This document shows positions 16,601 to 26,335 of a stretch of 64,000 nt of DNA, in pieces. The DNA comes from a virus. A program made the position numbers and the translations under genes. The notes under the pieces are model-generated. The model was not told the DNA's origin and ran no database searches. It saw only the letters and a program-made list of their open reading frames with translations. Position 1 is the first letter of the stretch; each line of letters begins with the position of its first letter. The stretch spans positions 1 to 64,000 of the IMG/VR virus record IMGVR_UViG_3300042197_000966. One strand, 5' to 3'.

Positions 16601-19600
16601 AGCTCAATTGCCTTATGGAACTCAAAGATTTGCTGCATTCACAGAGAATAATTTTATTATTACCGTTTTAGATAAGGGAGATGCCTCTGATATTTCAAAC
16701 GGAGATATAATCTATGTTAATGAAGATTCCGTAGAGATTTCTTCAGCAACTGATACATCAAGTGGTCTAACATCTGGTAGTATCAGTCTACAATTACCAT
16801 CAACATATTTTGGAAGTATTCCCACAAATGGAACATTCCCAAAATTAAAATTAACTGCTACTTTGGAAGTAAGCAACGCAAAACCAAGATTAAAGACAGC
16901 AATCAAAAATAAAAGAATTATTGTAAATTCTTCTGGAGATAGAGTTCTTCCTTTTAGAGGAACAGATTATGATAATGAAGCTGTAAATATTTTATCTTAT
17001 TCGGATGCTTTTAAATTAAGATACGTTTATGAGGGAACTAGCACCCAACCACCAGAGGCAGATAGTGCTGGAAATCTTATTTCTGGAACTGATGTAACAT
17101 CAAAGTTTACATTTGATAATGGACAAAGAGATACCATTTACGATGTTTCTAGGATTGTATTAAAACCAGGATTTGAACCAACTACTGGTCAACTATTAAT
17201 TGCGTTTGATTATTTTGAACATTCGCAAGGAGATTTCTGTACGATTGATAGTTACTTACATGAGGCTGGTGTCGAAGAAGATGAAATTCCAACATTTAAT
17301 TCTTCAGTTCATGGAAATCTTGAACTAAAAAATGTTCTAGATTTTAGACCAAAAGTTGATGTAGATGCTATTATTGCAGGATTTCAGGATACATCTTCTC
17401 TTGCAATTACTACTGGTCAATTTTCTGGTCCTGGATCTGTAATTGCTGCTACACCAGCAGCAGATCAAGGAATAGAATATACATTCTCATTTAGTCAAGT
17501 TCAATATCTCGATAGAATTGATGGCATTTTCTTGAACAAAAAAGGAGAATTTTTTGTGAAGGAAGGAAATTCATCATTAAATCCTTCTAAACCAGATACA
17601 ATAGATGATGCTGTTCCTCTGTTCTATGTTTATATTCCTGCATATACAAAAACAAGTAAAGATGTAAGGATTACTCCAGTAGATAATCGTAGATATACGA
17701 TGCGTGATATTGGTAAGCTAGAAAAGCGTATTGAAAGACTTGAATATTATACTACTTTAAGTATTTTAGAGCAGCAAGCATTGAATATGCAAGTCAAGGA
17801 TGAGGTTGGTTTAGATAGATTTAAGAGTGGATTTTTTGTTGATAATTTTGAATCTCATAAAGTTGGAAACCTAACATCCTTAGATTATAGATGCGCTATT
17901 GATACTCAGCAATCAGTTTTGCGTCCTCAATCTAAAGAAGATTGTGTTCTCTTAAAAGAAGTGAATACTAGAGAAGATCAAAGATCGGTATCTGGTTATA
18001 AAAAATCTGGTGATATTATCACATTACCATATACTGACTTAAAACTTTTTGGAAATGAGTTTGCATCAAAAACAATAAATCCAAATCCTTTCGTTGTTAT
18101 TCAATATGTTGGGGATGTTGATGTTTCTCCAAATATTGATCATTGGTATGACCAGAATATCGATCCAGTTGTTGTCGATACAAATACAAGTTTGTTTAAT
18201 ATTTTCTTAGCAAAAGATGATTCTAAGGAAAGTTTTTCTGGATTATATAATTCATTTATTGTCAATTGGGTTGGCACTTCTCCAGCATTTACAACTATTA
18301 ATTCGCTTGGAGAAATCAATACTCAACAAGCAACATCTACAGTAACATCGGCATCAATTTCTAGTTCTTCAAATATCAGTCCAAGAAATAATGATATTGG
18401 AAAAGGTGTTCAAACAAAATCTGTAAATGGAAATCTTGTCTCAACAGCACTATCATTTTTTGCAAGAAGTGTTCCTGTGAAATTTGTTGTTAGAAGAATG
18501 AAGCCAAATACTACTATTAATGTATTTTTAGAAGGAAGAAATATTAATCGTTGGGTTAATCCTGATCTTAGATTTACTGGTGTTGCTGGGAATTCTCTTT
18601 CATCATTTAATGGAACTGTTACAACAGATGAAAATGGAAATGCTAGTGGATTGATTTTAGTTCCTGCTGGAGTTCCACCAAGAGAAAATGCTACTTGGAC
18701 TGGCGATGTAGCTACCGTTGATTATGATACATCGGGAGCAGCGATACGCTTGACAACTGGTGTTCTTACTTTCAGATTTACTTCTAGTCCAGTAGATGCA
18801 TCTAAGGACAGTGTAGATACTTATGCGGAAGTAAAATATTATGCTACTGGAATTTTACCAGAAAATCCATCAAGTATTGTTTCAACAAAACCATCTTACT
18901 TTAAATCAAATGAAGGGGTTCAAATTATTGATAACAATACAGATAACCCACTAAGACCAAATCCACTTGCTCAAACATTTAAAATTGAAAATTATGACGG
19001 TGGTTTATTTGCCACTGGAGTTGATCTATTTTTCTCCAAGAAGAGTAGTAATATTCCATTCAAAGTATACATTACAGATGTTGTCTCTGGGAAACCAGCA
19101 AAAAATATTGTTCCTGGATCAGAAAAAACTTTAAATCCAAATACGTATTTGAAGTGCTACTCCAATGGAAATATAAGTGTTACTATCGGTGAATATGTAA
19201 CTGGAACCAGTTCTTCAGCAAGTGGTCCTATTTTAAAAATATATGATAAAAATGGAGTTGAATTAGTAGCATCAACTGCTGGAAAATATTCATTAACAAA
19301 TGAGCAAGTTTATACTGTTGTTTTAGGCAACCATAATGGTAAGTCTTTCAAACAAAATGAAGATCTTTTAATTCCATCCGTAACTCTCGCAAATGCTACA
19401 GATGGCACTCAATTAAAACTAACTATTGCAAAAGATAGCGGAAAAGTTTCAGATATTAAAATTAAAAATACAGGTCAAAATTATGACAGTGCAATCTTAA
19501 CAATCGAAAGTCCACAACTTCCTGGTGGATCCTCTGCCACTGCCCGCATTGAAGTTTCTGAAGGAAAAATTTATAATGCAGAAATTTCTCTTTCTGGATT

Positions 19601-21707
19601 TGGTTATACTGAACCACCATCAGTTGTTGTGAAAGGAGTTGGAAATGGTGCTAGTGGATGTGAGATAGAAACATTTATTGAAATTGATACTCCAGCTGTA
19701 CAAATGGGTATTGCGGTAGATGTATCTGGTACAACCAAATCCACAGTTCCAACTAAATTTGCATTTGATTATCCAGTATATCTACAAAATAATACTGAAT
19801 ATGCTTTAGTTTTAGAAACAGATTCTGTAGAATATGAAGTATGGGCATCTAGACTTGGGGAAATTGATATTTCAACAAGTACTGTCATTACAACCCAACC
19901 TTCATTGGGATCTGTATATAGATCACAGAATGTTGATAATTGGACAGAAGATATTTTTGAAGATCTCAAATTTAATTTCTATCGTGCAGAATTTGATATC
20001 TCTCGCCCAGCAGAATTTTTAGCAACAAATAGAAAGCTTGGTTATGAATTATTGAATTCAAATCCCTTTGAAACTAATGCTAGTTCAAATACTAATGCTA
20101 CTTCTAAACTATTTAAAAATAATAATAGCATTATCAAAGTAAAACATAGAGATAATGGATTTGAAGATTCTGGCAAATCATATGTTTTCTATAGAAGTGC
20201 CGAGGAAACCGCTGGTATTACAGCAAATATTTTAAATAACACACTATTTAAAGTTACAAATTCTGGTATTGATATTTACAATATTACTTCTTCTTCAAAA
20301 GCTGCTGGAAATAATCTTGGTGGAGGAGATACAGTTTATGCAAGTTTCAATAGAAAATTTGAAATTTTGTATCCACAAATTCATTACTTAACTATGACAG
20401 GTACAAAACTTGAAACTTTTGTTAAAACAACAAATATTATCCCTACAGATTCTAAAACAACAAATTATACTTCATATTCACAAACCGATTACGAAAAGAC
20501 ATTTTTAAATGAACCTCACTATTTCACAAATCAAAAAGTAATTGCTTCAGAAATTAATGAAACACTGAACAGTGTTACTAGATCTCTTACATACAAAATG
20601 ATTTTATCATCAGAAAAATCATATTTATCTCCAGTAATTGATTTGTCGAGTGCTTCAGTAAAAACAGTTTCAAATAGAGTTGAATTTGCCTCTGGTCAAG
20701 AAAATAGATTTGGAAGAAGAGATCAAATTATTGAATTCTATCCAGTTTATCAATTCCAACTTGCTGGTAATGGATCTACTGCAATACAAGATAATCAAAC
20801 AATTACTGGAAAAACAACAAAAGCAACTGGAACGATATGTAAAGTGAGTGGAAATAATGTGTGGGTTCGTGTGAAGACTAGTCAATTCTTCCAAAAAGGA
20901 GAAGGAGTTACGTTAGGTAATCAACTTACATTAACAAGTGTTACTATCAATTCAAATCCAGCACAAGTCTTTGTTTCCATTGCAGATGCTGCGACGATTA
21001 TAGCTCGCAATCCATCCGCTCTCTTACAAACCTATGATAATATTATTACTGGTAAAACAGTGTTGTGGAATAATAAAACACAGGAATTGATTGTTTCTGT
21101 AGATATACAACCAATCAATAATGATTTTACTTCAAGAATAATTGACAATGCCGCATTTAATAGAAATGCTGTTGTTACTGCACAAATAGCAGATATTTTT
21201 AGAGTTGGAGATTTTGTAAAATACCCAAATCAACCAGACGATGAAAAAGCATTTTGGGAAGTTGGTAGAGTAACTTATAGAAACGGTATTGATTATGTAT
21301 CAGAAAATACATCCAAAAATAGTTCTGCCGTTGCTAAGTATGTAACAAAAGAAGTTTCAATTAATAATCCAGCAACTTCGATTGATGTTCGTTTAACAGC
21401 AAATGTTAAAGATGTAGAAAATATTCAAGTTCTGTATAGATATAAAAAGTCTTCAAGTCAAGAAAACTTTGAAGACATTGATTGGGTATATTTCAATGAA
21501 ACTGGATTGCCTGATACACTAGAAATTGCAAACAGTGAAAATACTATTTCGGGAACTGTGGAGAAGCAATCTTCATATCAAGAGTTTAAATACAGTGTAA
21601 CAAATCTTCCAGAATTTTCTTCTTTTGCTGTAAAAATTGTTATGAAGTCTGTTGATCCTGCTTACGTGCCTAAGATCCAAGACATTCGTGCTGTTGCTTC
21701 ATTCTGA
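13611..21707 (+). CDS. Giant virion protein with N-terminal DUF4815-type region
   Basis: The 2698-residue product starts 'MPQKTNLNVNPYYEDFD' and 'FRPGYSIQGRELTQLQSILQ', the opening of the DUF4815 family found in T4-like marine phage baseplate/tail proteins. Residues 1 to about 600 match that family by recall. A coiled coil lies near residue 1363 ('GKLEKRIERLEYYTTLSILE'), and Ig-like beta stretches with fibre features follow. Two G-x-G-Y modules lie near 740 and 1940-2025 ('SGFGYTEPPSVVVKG'). It sits between gp8 and the gp9/gp10-type genes, so a role in the outer baseplate or fibre attachment is likely. There is no signal peptide or transmembrane segment. The start is fixed by GGAG five bases upstream. 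No enzymatic motif was seen. Confidence 0.78.
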   Translation: MPQKTNLNVNPYYEDFDATKNFYKILFRPGYSIQGRELTQLQSILQNQIESFGRYAFKQGQMVIPGEIGLNTKLDYVKLSSVTEVAVSEGDDIVYKKYDITQLIGQQVIGLTSGVVGTIVSVKLATEETADTLYVNYITSGNSNEEPTFRQGETLEVVDGVNTPLLVVGTDGSVLPTSISITNPDTGEVTSLESPAMGYASAVKVSEGIYFVNGYFVRNQEDLLIIEEYYDKPSAKVGFVISENIVTPEEDASLYDNAIGSSNYTAPGAHRLSISLSLKEFALDAITDKNFIQLLTVSRGVIQKKVSPADYTLLEETLARRTFDESGDYVVDNFSIDIREYAQKETNNGIYSEDEFGLYNGLTSSEAARKMVASVGPGKAYIKGYEIVNKEIKYLDINKSRESLSSDNVKLKTKGLPSFTITNVFGSVPLNKEGADLTAYPDVFLYSTFNDGSIGLNNTELPTDHRQTLNRRGLIFNSNDAIKTVTIQVSSVTTLIGSITDGTFQNLIGTLYFIKSRSDVGSPTSVGSVKSLSYAVVNKPLINPSVSVKFLELTVTGPKNELEFLLLEYDNGDSEYKRRFYLTESDAQNQTNEFGFIVDYRQTLTPVIGKVKPSNFYLQQRGSGFNSDSDIILSKGRLSGGSSAYNSFFGFSYFDPQFFTKITLEASPVGADAFSIGRYVFGLESNAYGVVEGAANGVYSTNNLLFIKTLSGRFLSGETIRDEVGNTVKIAKENTISHFVVQNRGLGYATGSTILINGLEYDSSKIQLYLTGDGKVYKAIVNNRSAVNVEYSQPPAVSVKVPTGAPTPNSGAAIVPVLFRDTVITYTPQNVKSIGCNYGSGNANTFSADVLVDSKEYSEVRSVTDFTFFGSQGSDFIESTSFSADASSLLVQGDIVQFSDANNNLIRAIVQYATKPSGVEKTRIYLDSVLSGNVTNTSIVRLRPVLKNPNGGTLLYPTGSKQISQISNGGDDTNIKYYFRRDFVTTASSSGGTITFAAQLPYGTQRFAAFTENNFIITVLDKGDASDISNGDIIYVNEDSVEISSATDTSSGLTSGSISLQLPSTYFGSIPTNGTFPKLKLTATLEVSNAKPRLKTAIKNKRIIVNSSGDRVLPFRGTDYDNEAVNILSYSDAFKLRYVYEGTSTQPPEADSAGNLISGTDVTSKFTFDNGQRDTIYDVSRIVLKPGFEPTTGQLLIAFDYFEHSQGDFCTIDSYLHEAGVEEDEIPTFNSSVHGNLELKNVLDFRPKVDVDAIIAGFQDTSSLAITTGQFSGPGSVIAATPAADQGIEYTFSFSQVQYLDRIDGIFLNKKGEFFVKEGNSSLNPSKPDTIDDAVPLFYVYIPAYTKTSKDVRITPVDNRRYTMRDIGKLEKRIERLEYYTTLSILEQQALNMQVKDEVGLDRFKSGFFVDNFESHKVGNLTSLDYRCAIDTQQSVLRPQSKEDCVLLKEVNTREDQRSVSGYKKSGDIITLPYTDLKLFGNEFASKTINPNPFVVIQYVGDVDVSPNIDHWYDQNIDPVVVDTNTSLFNIFLAKDDSKESFSGLYNSFIVNWVGTSPAFTTINSLGEINTQQATSTVTSASISSSSNISPRNNDIGKGVQTKSVNGNLVSTALSFFARSVPVKFVVRRMKPNTTINVFLEGRNINRWVNPDLRFTGVAGNSLSSFNGTVTTDENGNASGLILVPAGVPPRENATWTGDVATVDYDTSGAAIRLTTGVLTFRFTSSPVDASKDSVDTYAEVKYYATGILPENPSSIVSTKPSYFKSNEGVQIIDNNTDNPLRPNPLAQTFKIENYDGGLFATGVDLFFSKKSSNIPFKVYITDVVSGKPAKNIVPGSEKTLNPNTYLKCYSNGNISVTIGEYVTGTSSSASGPILKIYDKNGVELVASTAGKYSLTNEQVYTVVLGNHNGKSFKQNEDLLIPSVTLANATDGTQLKLTIAKDSGKVSDIKIKNTGQNYDSAILTIESPQLPGGSSATARIEVSEGKIYNAEISLSGFGYTEPPSVVVKGVGNGASGCEIETFIEIDTPAVQMGIAVDVSGTTKSTVPTKFAFDYPVYLQNNTEYALVLETDSVEYEVWASRLGEIDISTSTVITTQPSLGSVYRSQNVDNWTEDIFEDLKFNFYRAEFDISRPAEFLATNRKLGYELLNSNPFETNASSNTNATSKLFKNNNSIIKVKHRDNGFEDSGKSYVFYRSAEETAGITANILNNTLFKVTNSGIDIYNITSSSKAAGNNLGGGDTVYASFNRKFEILYPQIHYLTMTGTKLETFVKTTNIIPTDSKTTNYTSYSQTDYEKTFLNEPHYFTNQKVIASEINETLNSVTRSLTYKMILSSEKSYLSPVIDLSSASVKTVSNRVEFASGQENRFGRRDQIIEFYPVYQFQLAGNGSTAIQDNQTITGKTTKATGTICKVSGNNVWVRVKTSQFFQKGEGVTLGNQLTLTSVTINSNPAQVFVSIADAATIIARNPSALLQTYDNIITGKTVLWNNKTQELIVSVDIQPINNDFTSRIIDNAAFNRNAVVTAQIADIFRVGDFVKYPNQPDDEKAFWEVGRVTYRNGIDYVSENTSKNSSAVAKYVTKEVSINNPATSIDVRLTANVKDVENIQVLYRYKKSSSQENFEDIDWVYFNETGLPDTLEIANSENTISGTVEKQSSYQEFKYSVTNLPEFSSFAVKIVMKSVDPAYVPKIQDIRAVASF

Positions 21708-21723
21708 TTTTTAATTTCCGCGT

Positions 21724-21930
21724 ATGGATTATATAAAAGTTGCTGGTCATGATGGTCTAGTGAGAGATGAAAATACAGGTGCCATCTTGAATTTGGATGA
21801 TTCTGCTATAGAAGCAAGAAGAAAATCAAAACACTTAAGTTCCGCATTGGAAGACATAAATATGTTGAAGAATGAAATCTCTGAGATCAAATCACTATTA
21901 CGAGAGTTATTAAGAAATGGCAATTCTTAG
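21724..21930 (+). CDS. Small coiled-coil protein of the baseplate/fibre cluster
   Basis: The 68-residue product ends in an amphipathic helix with heptad-like hydrophobics (about residues 38-65, '[20 protein letters not shown]'). The N-terminus is a short '[15 protein letters not shown]' strand region. Such a mini-protein precedes the gp9/gp10-like gene in related phages as I recall. It overlaps the next gene by 14 bases, indicating translational coupling. A role as a trimeric connector or assembly partner of the following fibre-like protein is an inference from the coiled coil and position. Function is otherwise unknown. Confidence 0.7.
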   Translation: MDYIKVAGHDGLVRDENTGAILNLDDSAIEARRKSKHLSSALEDINMLKNEISEIKSLLRELLRNGNS

Positions 21931-24900
21931 ATCCGTTGCTAAAACAGATACCTTTGAATCTCAGAGGCAAAAAATTAATTTAATAGCGGCAGACTTATAC
22001 GACGTACAAACTTCTGTTGGAGAAGGCGCGTTTAGTATGAGTGATGGAACTCTCCAATCTCCAGCACTATATTTTACAAATGCTAACGATGTTGGTTTAT
22101 ATAGAAGATCATCAAAAGAACTATCAATAGTTTCTGACGGAAATGCTGTAGCTTCTTTTACTTCTACATATCTAACTTCATTGCAACCATTTAGAACTTT
22201 ATTATCATCAGTACAAACTGGAAGTGGTGGCACTACTGTATCAGCAGTTGGTTCTGGATATAATCTAGGAACAAATATAAAAATTCCATTAACTGGTGGC
22301 AGTGGTTCTGGTGCAGTAGCAACGATTACCACTAGCAATAGTGGAAATATTACGAATGCTGGAAGTTCATACGCTGGTGGTGTATATACTAACGTTCCAT
22401 TAACTGGCGGCACTGGAACAGGTGCGTTGGCATCTATTACAGTACTGGCATGGGCAGGTAGTGTAAGTGCTCCTGGAACTGGTGGAACCGCTGGTACTTA
22501 TAATAATGTTACTTTAACAAACGTCAGTGGTTCTGGTTCTGGTGCTACTGCCAACATATTAGTTGGTGGTGCTGGAGGAGTAGCTACAGTAACTGTTGTT
22601 AACAAAGGATCTGGATATAAACAAGGAGACGTTTTAACAGCGTCTTCTGGAAGTATTGGCGGAACAACAGGATTTCAATTTACTTTATCTGGTGGCGGAG
22701 AAGTTTCTAATGTTTTAATAACAACTGGTGGAACTGGTTATGCTGTTGGAAATGTACTATCCGCTTCAAATGCTAATTTGGGAAATGGCAGTCCAGCTGG
22801 ATCTGGTTTTCAATATACACTAACTTCTATTGGTGCTGTCACTGCAGTTAGTGTCACAAATGGTGGTGACAATTATGTTATTGGAGATATATTGAGTTTT
22901 GATAGTAATTTAATTGCTCCAGTAACAACATATCATGTGAAGATGGAGTTGTGCCAATTAGTAGAATTTTCATCTCCAAATCCAACTACAGGTTTTAATG
23001 TTGGTGACACTTTAACATACAATGGACAAACTTTTAATATTGTAAAAAGATTTACATCTGGATCAAATATTACTGCTGTTACTGTTCAAGTAACAGCATT
23101 TGATCAATTGAGTTTTTCTAATGGTCTTACTGCAACTTCTTCTGGAGGTGGAGGATCTCCTACAGTATCCGCCATTACAACAGCATTAAATTACTTTTTT
23201 TCATCAACTGGACCCGCTGGAACTTATACAAATATTCCAGATTTCACGTTTCAAAAAAATGTTCGTTATGTTTTTGAGCAATCAGATCCATCAAATATTG
23301 GACACCCATTAAGATTTAGTACAACAAGAGATGGATTTCATACAGTACTTAATTTATTTCCAACTACGTATGGAGTAAAATACGAAGGAGATGAGGTAGA
23401 TTATAATTATACATCAACATCTTTATCTATAGTTCCAAATGATAGCACCCCAACAACTCTTTATTACTACTGCGATGCAGGAACTCCTGGTGGAGCATCT
23501 CACTTAGATGAAGGTGGTTTTAATAATCGTGAAGGAGTAATTACAGTAAGTGGAACTGGAGCAATTTCTGGTAGCGGAGCACAGATTACTGTTTCCGATA
23601 TTGATGTTAGTTCAAATATAATTTTAGAAAAAGACGGCACTGCTACTCTTGGCAATACTACGGCATCAAATATTACAGCATCTGGCAATTTAAATATTAG
23701 TGGTATATCAACATTAAATAATGATCTGATTATTGGTTCAAACACTTTCACCGTAGATGCTCAAACGGGAGATACTGTTGTAGATGGAGATCTTACCATA
23801 AATGGAGAATTTTCAATAACAACAAGTGCCAATTTGGCAAATACATTATACATAGATGCCATCAATAATAGAGTTGGTATTAATAAAGATCCGTCAATTA
23901 CGCCACTAACAGAAGCATTTGAAATTACAGGAGGTATTGTAAATAGTGGAGATACTTATCTTTCATCAGATTTAAATAAAATAGTACGAATTGGAGATAC
24001 GACTAATCTTTCTGGAACATCAAGATTACAAGTTGACGGATCAGTTCTCTCTACTGGTGGTTATCAAGCAACTTCATCCGATGATATTAAAACTCCAGTA
24101 TACGCAATAAGAGGCAATACAAGATATGGACTTGCATTTAATACTGGATCGTTAGCACTATCTGTTGCAGTAGGAAGTGGAGAAGCATTAAAATTTACAA
24201 ATCTACTGACGACATCATATAGAAGTTTAAACTTTGATTATAAAACTATCACATCAACATCAATAACTGGTGGATCTGGATATACAGATGGTTCATACTC
24301 TGGAATACAACCATCAGGAGGATCTGGAACTGGTTTGACGTTAAACGCAACTGTTTCTGGAAACGCATTAACTTCAGTTACTGTAACCGATAATGGTATT
24401 GGTTATGAAGTTGGCGATGTATTGGTAATTCCTCTCCCTGGAACTTTAGGAGCAACTGGAGCAACACTAACAATAAACAACATAACAACGGCAACAACAA
24501 TTTCTACTGATGTTGCAACTGGTGTTATCACAGCAAGTGCTCTCAACACAACAGGATCTGGAATTACTGTTGATAATAAACTCAATATTGATGGTACTAC
24601 TATTACATCAACTCAAGATGAAGATATCACAATTGCTCCAGGAGCATCTTCTAGACTTCTTTCAGTTACTGGAACTGGTGGTGTAAAACTTCCAGTTGGA
24701 AATTCCACAAACAGACCATCTGCTACAACAGCTGGCATCATTAGATATAATACACAAACCTCACAGTATGAAGGATCAAATGGTGTTAATTTTATTTCCC
24801 TAGGTGGTGTCAGAGATGTTGATGGAAATACTTATATTATTGCTGAAGAAACTGTAGGTGCGAATGATAATATTTTATATTTCTTCAACGATGGATCTAA

Positions 24901-25771
24901 TTCAGCAAGATTGTCTAGAACAGAACTTGTTTTAACAACTGCAAATAAAATTACTTCGAGAGACACTGATGGAAAACAGTTGTGGAAACCAACGACTGCT
25001 TACACTCTGAATACATTTGTTTATTACTTAGATAACATTTATCAAGTAACCACGGCAGGAACTACTGGAACTGTAGCACCTACTCACACTACTGGAGCTG
25101 TTGCAAACGGAAGTGCAACTTTAACTTGGGTAAGCGATAGTTACGCAAATCTAGAAATACGTGGAGATGAAATTAAGTTAGGAGTAAGAGTTAATATTGA
25201 CGATAAATTGAGTGTATATGGTTATGCTACAAATAACTTAATTTTTGAAAGTGGATTGAACAACACCAAGTTCGCATTTGGAAATATCTTGGGAGTTCCA
25301 GATACTCTCTTAACTTTAAATGGAACAACTGGTTCTTTAGTAATTAATAGAAATTTTGATGTTTCTTCAACTGAAGATAATATTAGCATCTTAGATAAGA
25401 CCCTAAAATTCTTTGAACTGACTGATATTCGCAATGAAATGACATCAACAACTCTAGTCAAAGGAACCAGTAATGTCGCAAACGTGACTGTATACAGTCC
25501 AACAGTTCATGCATCTGCAAAGATTTTAGTATCTGCCGATAATCTAACAACTGGTGATAAACAGATTGTTGAATATAACGTCATACATAAAGGAACAGAT
25601 ATTGTTGCTGTTCAATATGGAAATATAAATACGGCTAACAGCGATCTGTTTGTTGGATCATTTGATTTTGATGTGTCTAATAATGTCAGATTTACTGCAA
25701 CTCTTGCAACTAGTGTTGCATCTGGTGATAATGTGAAAATAGTTGTTAATAAAACACAAATCAAGAAGTAA
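21917..25771 (+). CDS. Fibre-like baseplate protein (gp9/gp10-type N-terminus) with cupredoxin-like segment
   Basis: The 1284-residue protein begins '[20 protein letters not shown]', the N-terminal signature of marine T4-like baseplate wedge/tail-fibre connector proteins (variously annotated gp9 or gp10). Residues ~95-330 and ~780-840 are Gly/Thr-rich G-x-G-Y beta modules ('[13 protein letters not shown]', '[13 protein letters not shown]'). Residues ~431-534 look cupredoxin-like: 'IGHPLRFS' and 'TLYYYCDAG' give a His...Cys pair followed by a His. The rest contains short fibre repeats such as 'RVGIN' and '[10 protein letters not shown]'. It is translationally coupled to the preceding coiled-coil gene by a 14-base overlap. 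Whether it is the true gp10 counterpart cannot be settled by eye. Confidence 0.75.
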   Translation: MAILRSVAKTDTFESQRQKINLIAADLYDVQTSVGEGAFSMSDGTLQSPALYFTNANDVGLYRRSSKELSIVSDGNAVASFTSTYLTSLQPFRTLLSSVQTGSGGTTVSAVGSGYNLGTNIKIPLTGGSGSGAVATITTSNSGNITNAGSSYAGGVYTNVPLTGGTGTGALASITVLAWAGSVSAPGTGGTAGTYNNVTLTNVSGSGSGATANILVGGAGGVATVTVVNKGSGYKQGDVLTASSGSIGGTTGFQFTLSGGGEVSNVLITTGGTGYAVGNVLSASNANLGNGSPAGSGFQYTLTSIGAVTAVSVTNGGDNYVIGDILSFDSNLIAPVTTYHVKMELCQLVEFSSPNPTTGFNVGDTLTYNGQTFNIVKRFTSGSNITAVTVQVTAFDQLSFSNGLTATSSGGGGSPTVSAITTALNYFFSSTGPAGTYTNIPDFTFQKNVRYVFEQSDPSNIGHPLRFSTTRDGFHTVLNLFPTTYGVKYEGDEVDYNYTSTSLSIVPNDSTPTTLYYYCDAGTPGGASHLDEGGFNNREGVITVSGTGAISGSGAQITVSDIDVSSNIILEKDGTATLGNTTASNITASGNLNISGISTLNNDLIIGSNTFTVDAQTGDTVVDGDLTINGEFSITTSANLANTLYIDAINNRVGINKDPSITPLTEAFEITGGIVNSGDTYLSSDLNKIVRIGDTTNLSGTSRLQVDGSVLSTGGYQATSSDDIKTPVYAIRGNTRYGLAFNTGSLALSVAVGSGEALKFTNLLTTSYRSLNFDYKTITSTSITGGSGYTDGSYSGIQPSGGSGTGLTLNATVSGNALTSVTVTDNGIGYEVGDVLVIPLPGTLGATGATLTINNITTATTISTDVATGVITASALNTTGSGITVDNKLNIDGTTITSTQDEDITIAPGASSRLLSVTGTGGVKLPVGNSTNRPSATTAGIIRYNTQTSQYEGSNGVNFISLGGVRDVDGNTYIIAEETVGANDNILYFFNDGSNSARLSRTELVLTTANKITSRDTDGKQLWKPTTAYTLNTFVYYLDNIYQVTTAGTTGTVAPTHTTGAVANGSATLTWVSDSYANLEIRGDEIKLGVRVNIDDKLSVYGYATNNLIFESGLNNTKFAFGNILGVPDTLLTLNGTTGSLVINRNFDVSSTEDNISILDKTLKFFELTDIRNEMTSTTLVKGTSNVANVTVYSPTVHASAKILVSADNLTTGDKQIVEYNVIHKGTDIVAVQYGNINTANSDLFVGSFDFDVSNNVRFTATLATSVASGDNVKIVVNKTQIKK

Positions 25772-25777
25772 TCAACC

Positions 25778-26284
25778 ATGCCTACTACTATAAAAACTTT
25801 CAATTCCAGTGGTGGTTTTGGAATTAATCAAACTCCATTAATTACAGATACTCTAGACGTTAAAAACGTCAATACTCTGGAGTTGCAAAATTCAAACTTT
25901 ATTGATGCTTCTAGTAAGAGATATATTTTAAGAGGAGTTAGTACAACTATTCTTAGTCAAGACAATGGATCAACTCCAATACCAATTTCAAGCAGCACAA
26001 TTAATTTTATAACTGCTCACATCATTGGAGTTAATCCAACAGGATCTGGTCATTATTCATTTAAAAATGAAACTGTGATTTCTTGTGGTTCGGCAGGTGC
26101 CATTTCAATTTTATCTTCTCTGGATACAATTATAAAAGACAGCATTCCAACTGGAGAAACTTGGACTGCTACTCCATATTCTGCGATTGCAAATCAATTC
26201 AGTTATTCCAGTACAAGAACTGGAACAGCTGTTGCTATTAAATGGTTTGCAAACGTAGAAGTGGTAAAAGTTTTATGGACCTGA
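25778..26284 (+). CDS. Small structural protein candidate downstream of fibre-like gene
   Basis: This 168-residue beta-rich protein carries 'TFNSSGGFGINQTPLI' at the start and 'IIKDSIPTGETWT' followed by 'GTAVAIKWFANVEVVKVLW' at the end. There are no membrane or signal segments. It begins seven bases after the stop of the 1284-residue gene and precedes a late promoter, so it belongs to the same late transcript. Proteins of similar look occur in fibre clusters of T4-like marine phages, but I do not recognise a named family. A short fibre tip or adaptor is possible, and the assignment rests on position and composition. Confidence 0.62.
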   Translation: MPTTIKTFNSSGGFGINQTPLITDTLDVKNVNTLELQNSNFIDASSKRYILRGVSTTILSQDNGSTPIPISSSTINFITAHIIGVNPTGSGHYSFKNETVISCGSAGAISILSSLDTIIKDSIPTGETWTATPYSAIANQFSYSSTRTGTAVAIKWFANVEVVKVLWT

Positions 26285-26286
26285 TG

Positions 26287-26293
26287 CTAAATA
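26287..26293 (+). promoter_or_regulatory. Putative late promoter CTAAATA
   Basis: The motif starts three bases after the stop of the 168-residue gene and lies 43 bases before the ATG of the 2947-residue fibre-like gene. The intervening leader is 40-odd bases, like other late leaders in the window. Confidence 0.6.
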
Positions 26294-26335
26294 ATACAAG
26301 AATAGATACCAGAACTCTCGGAGCACCAAGGGCAA

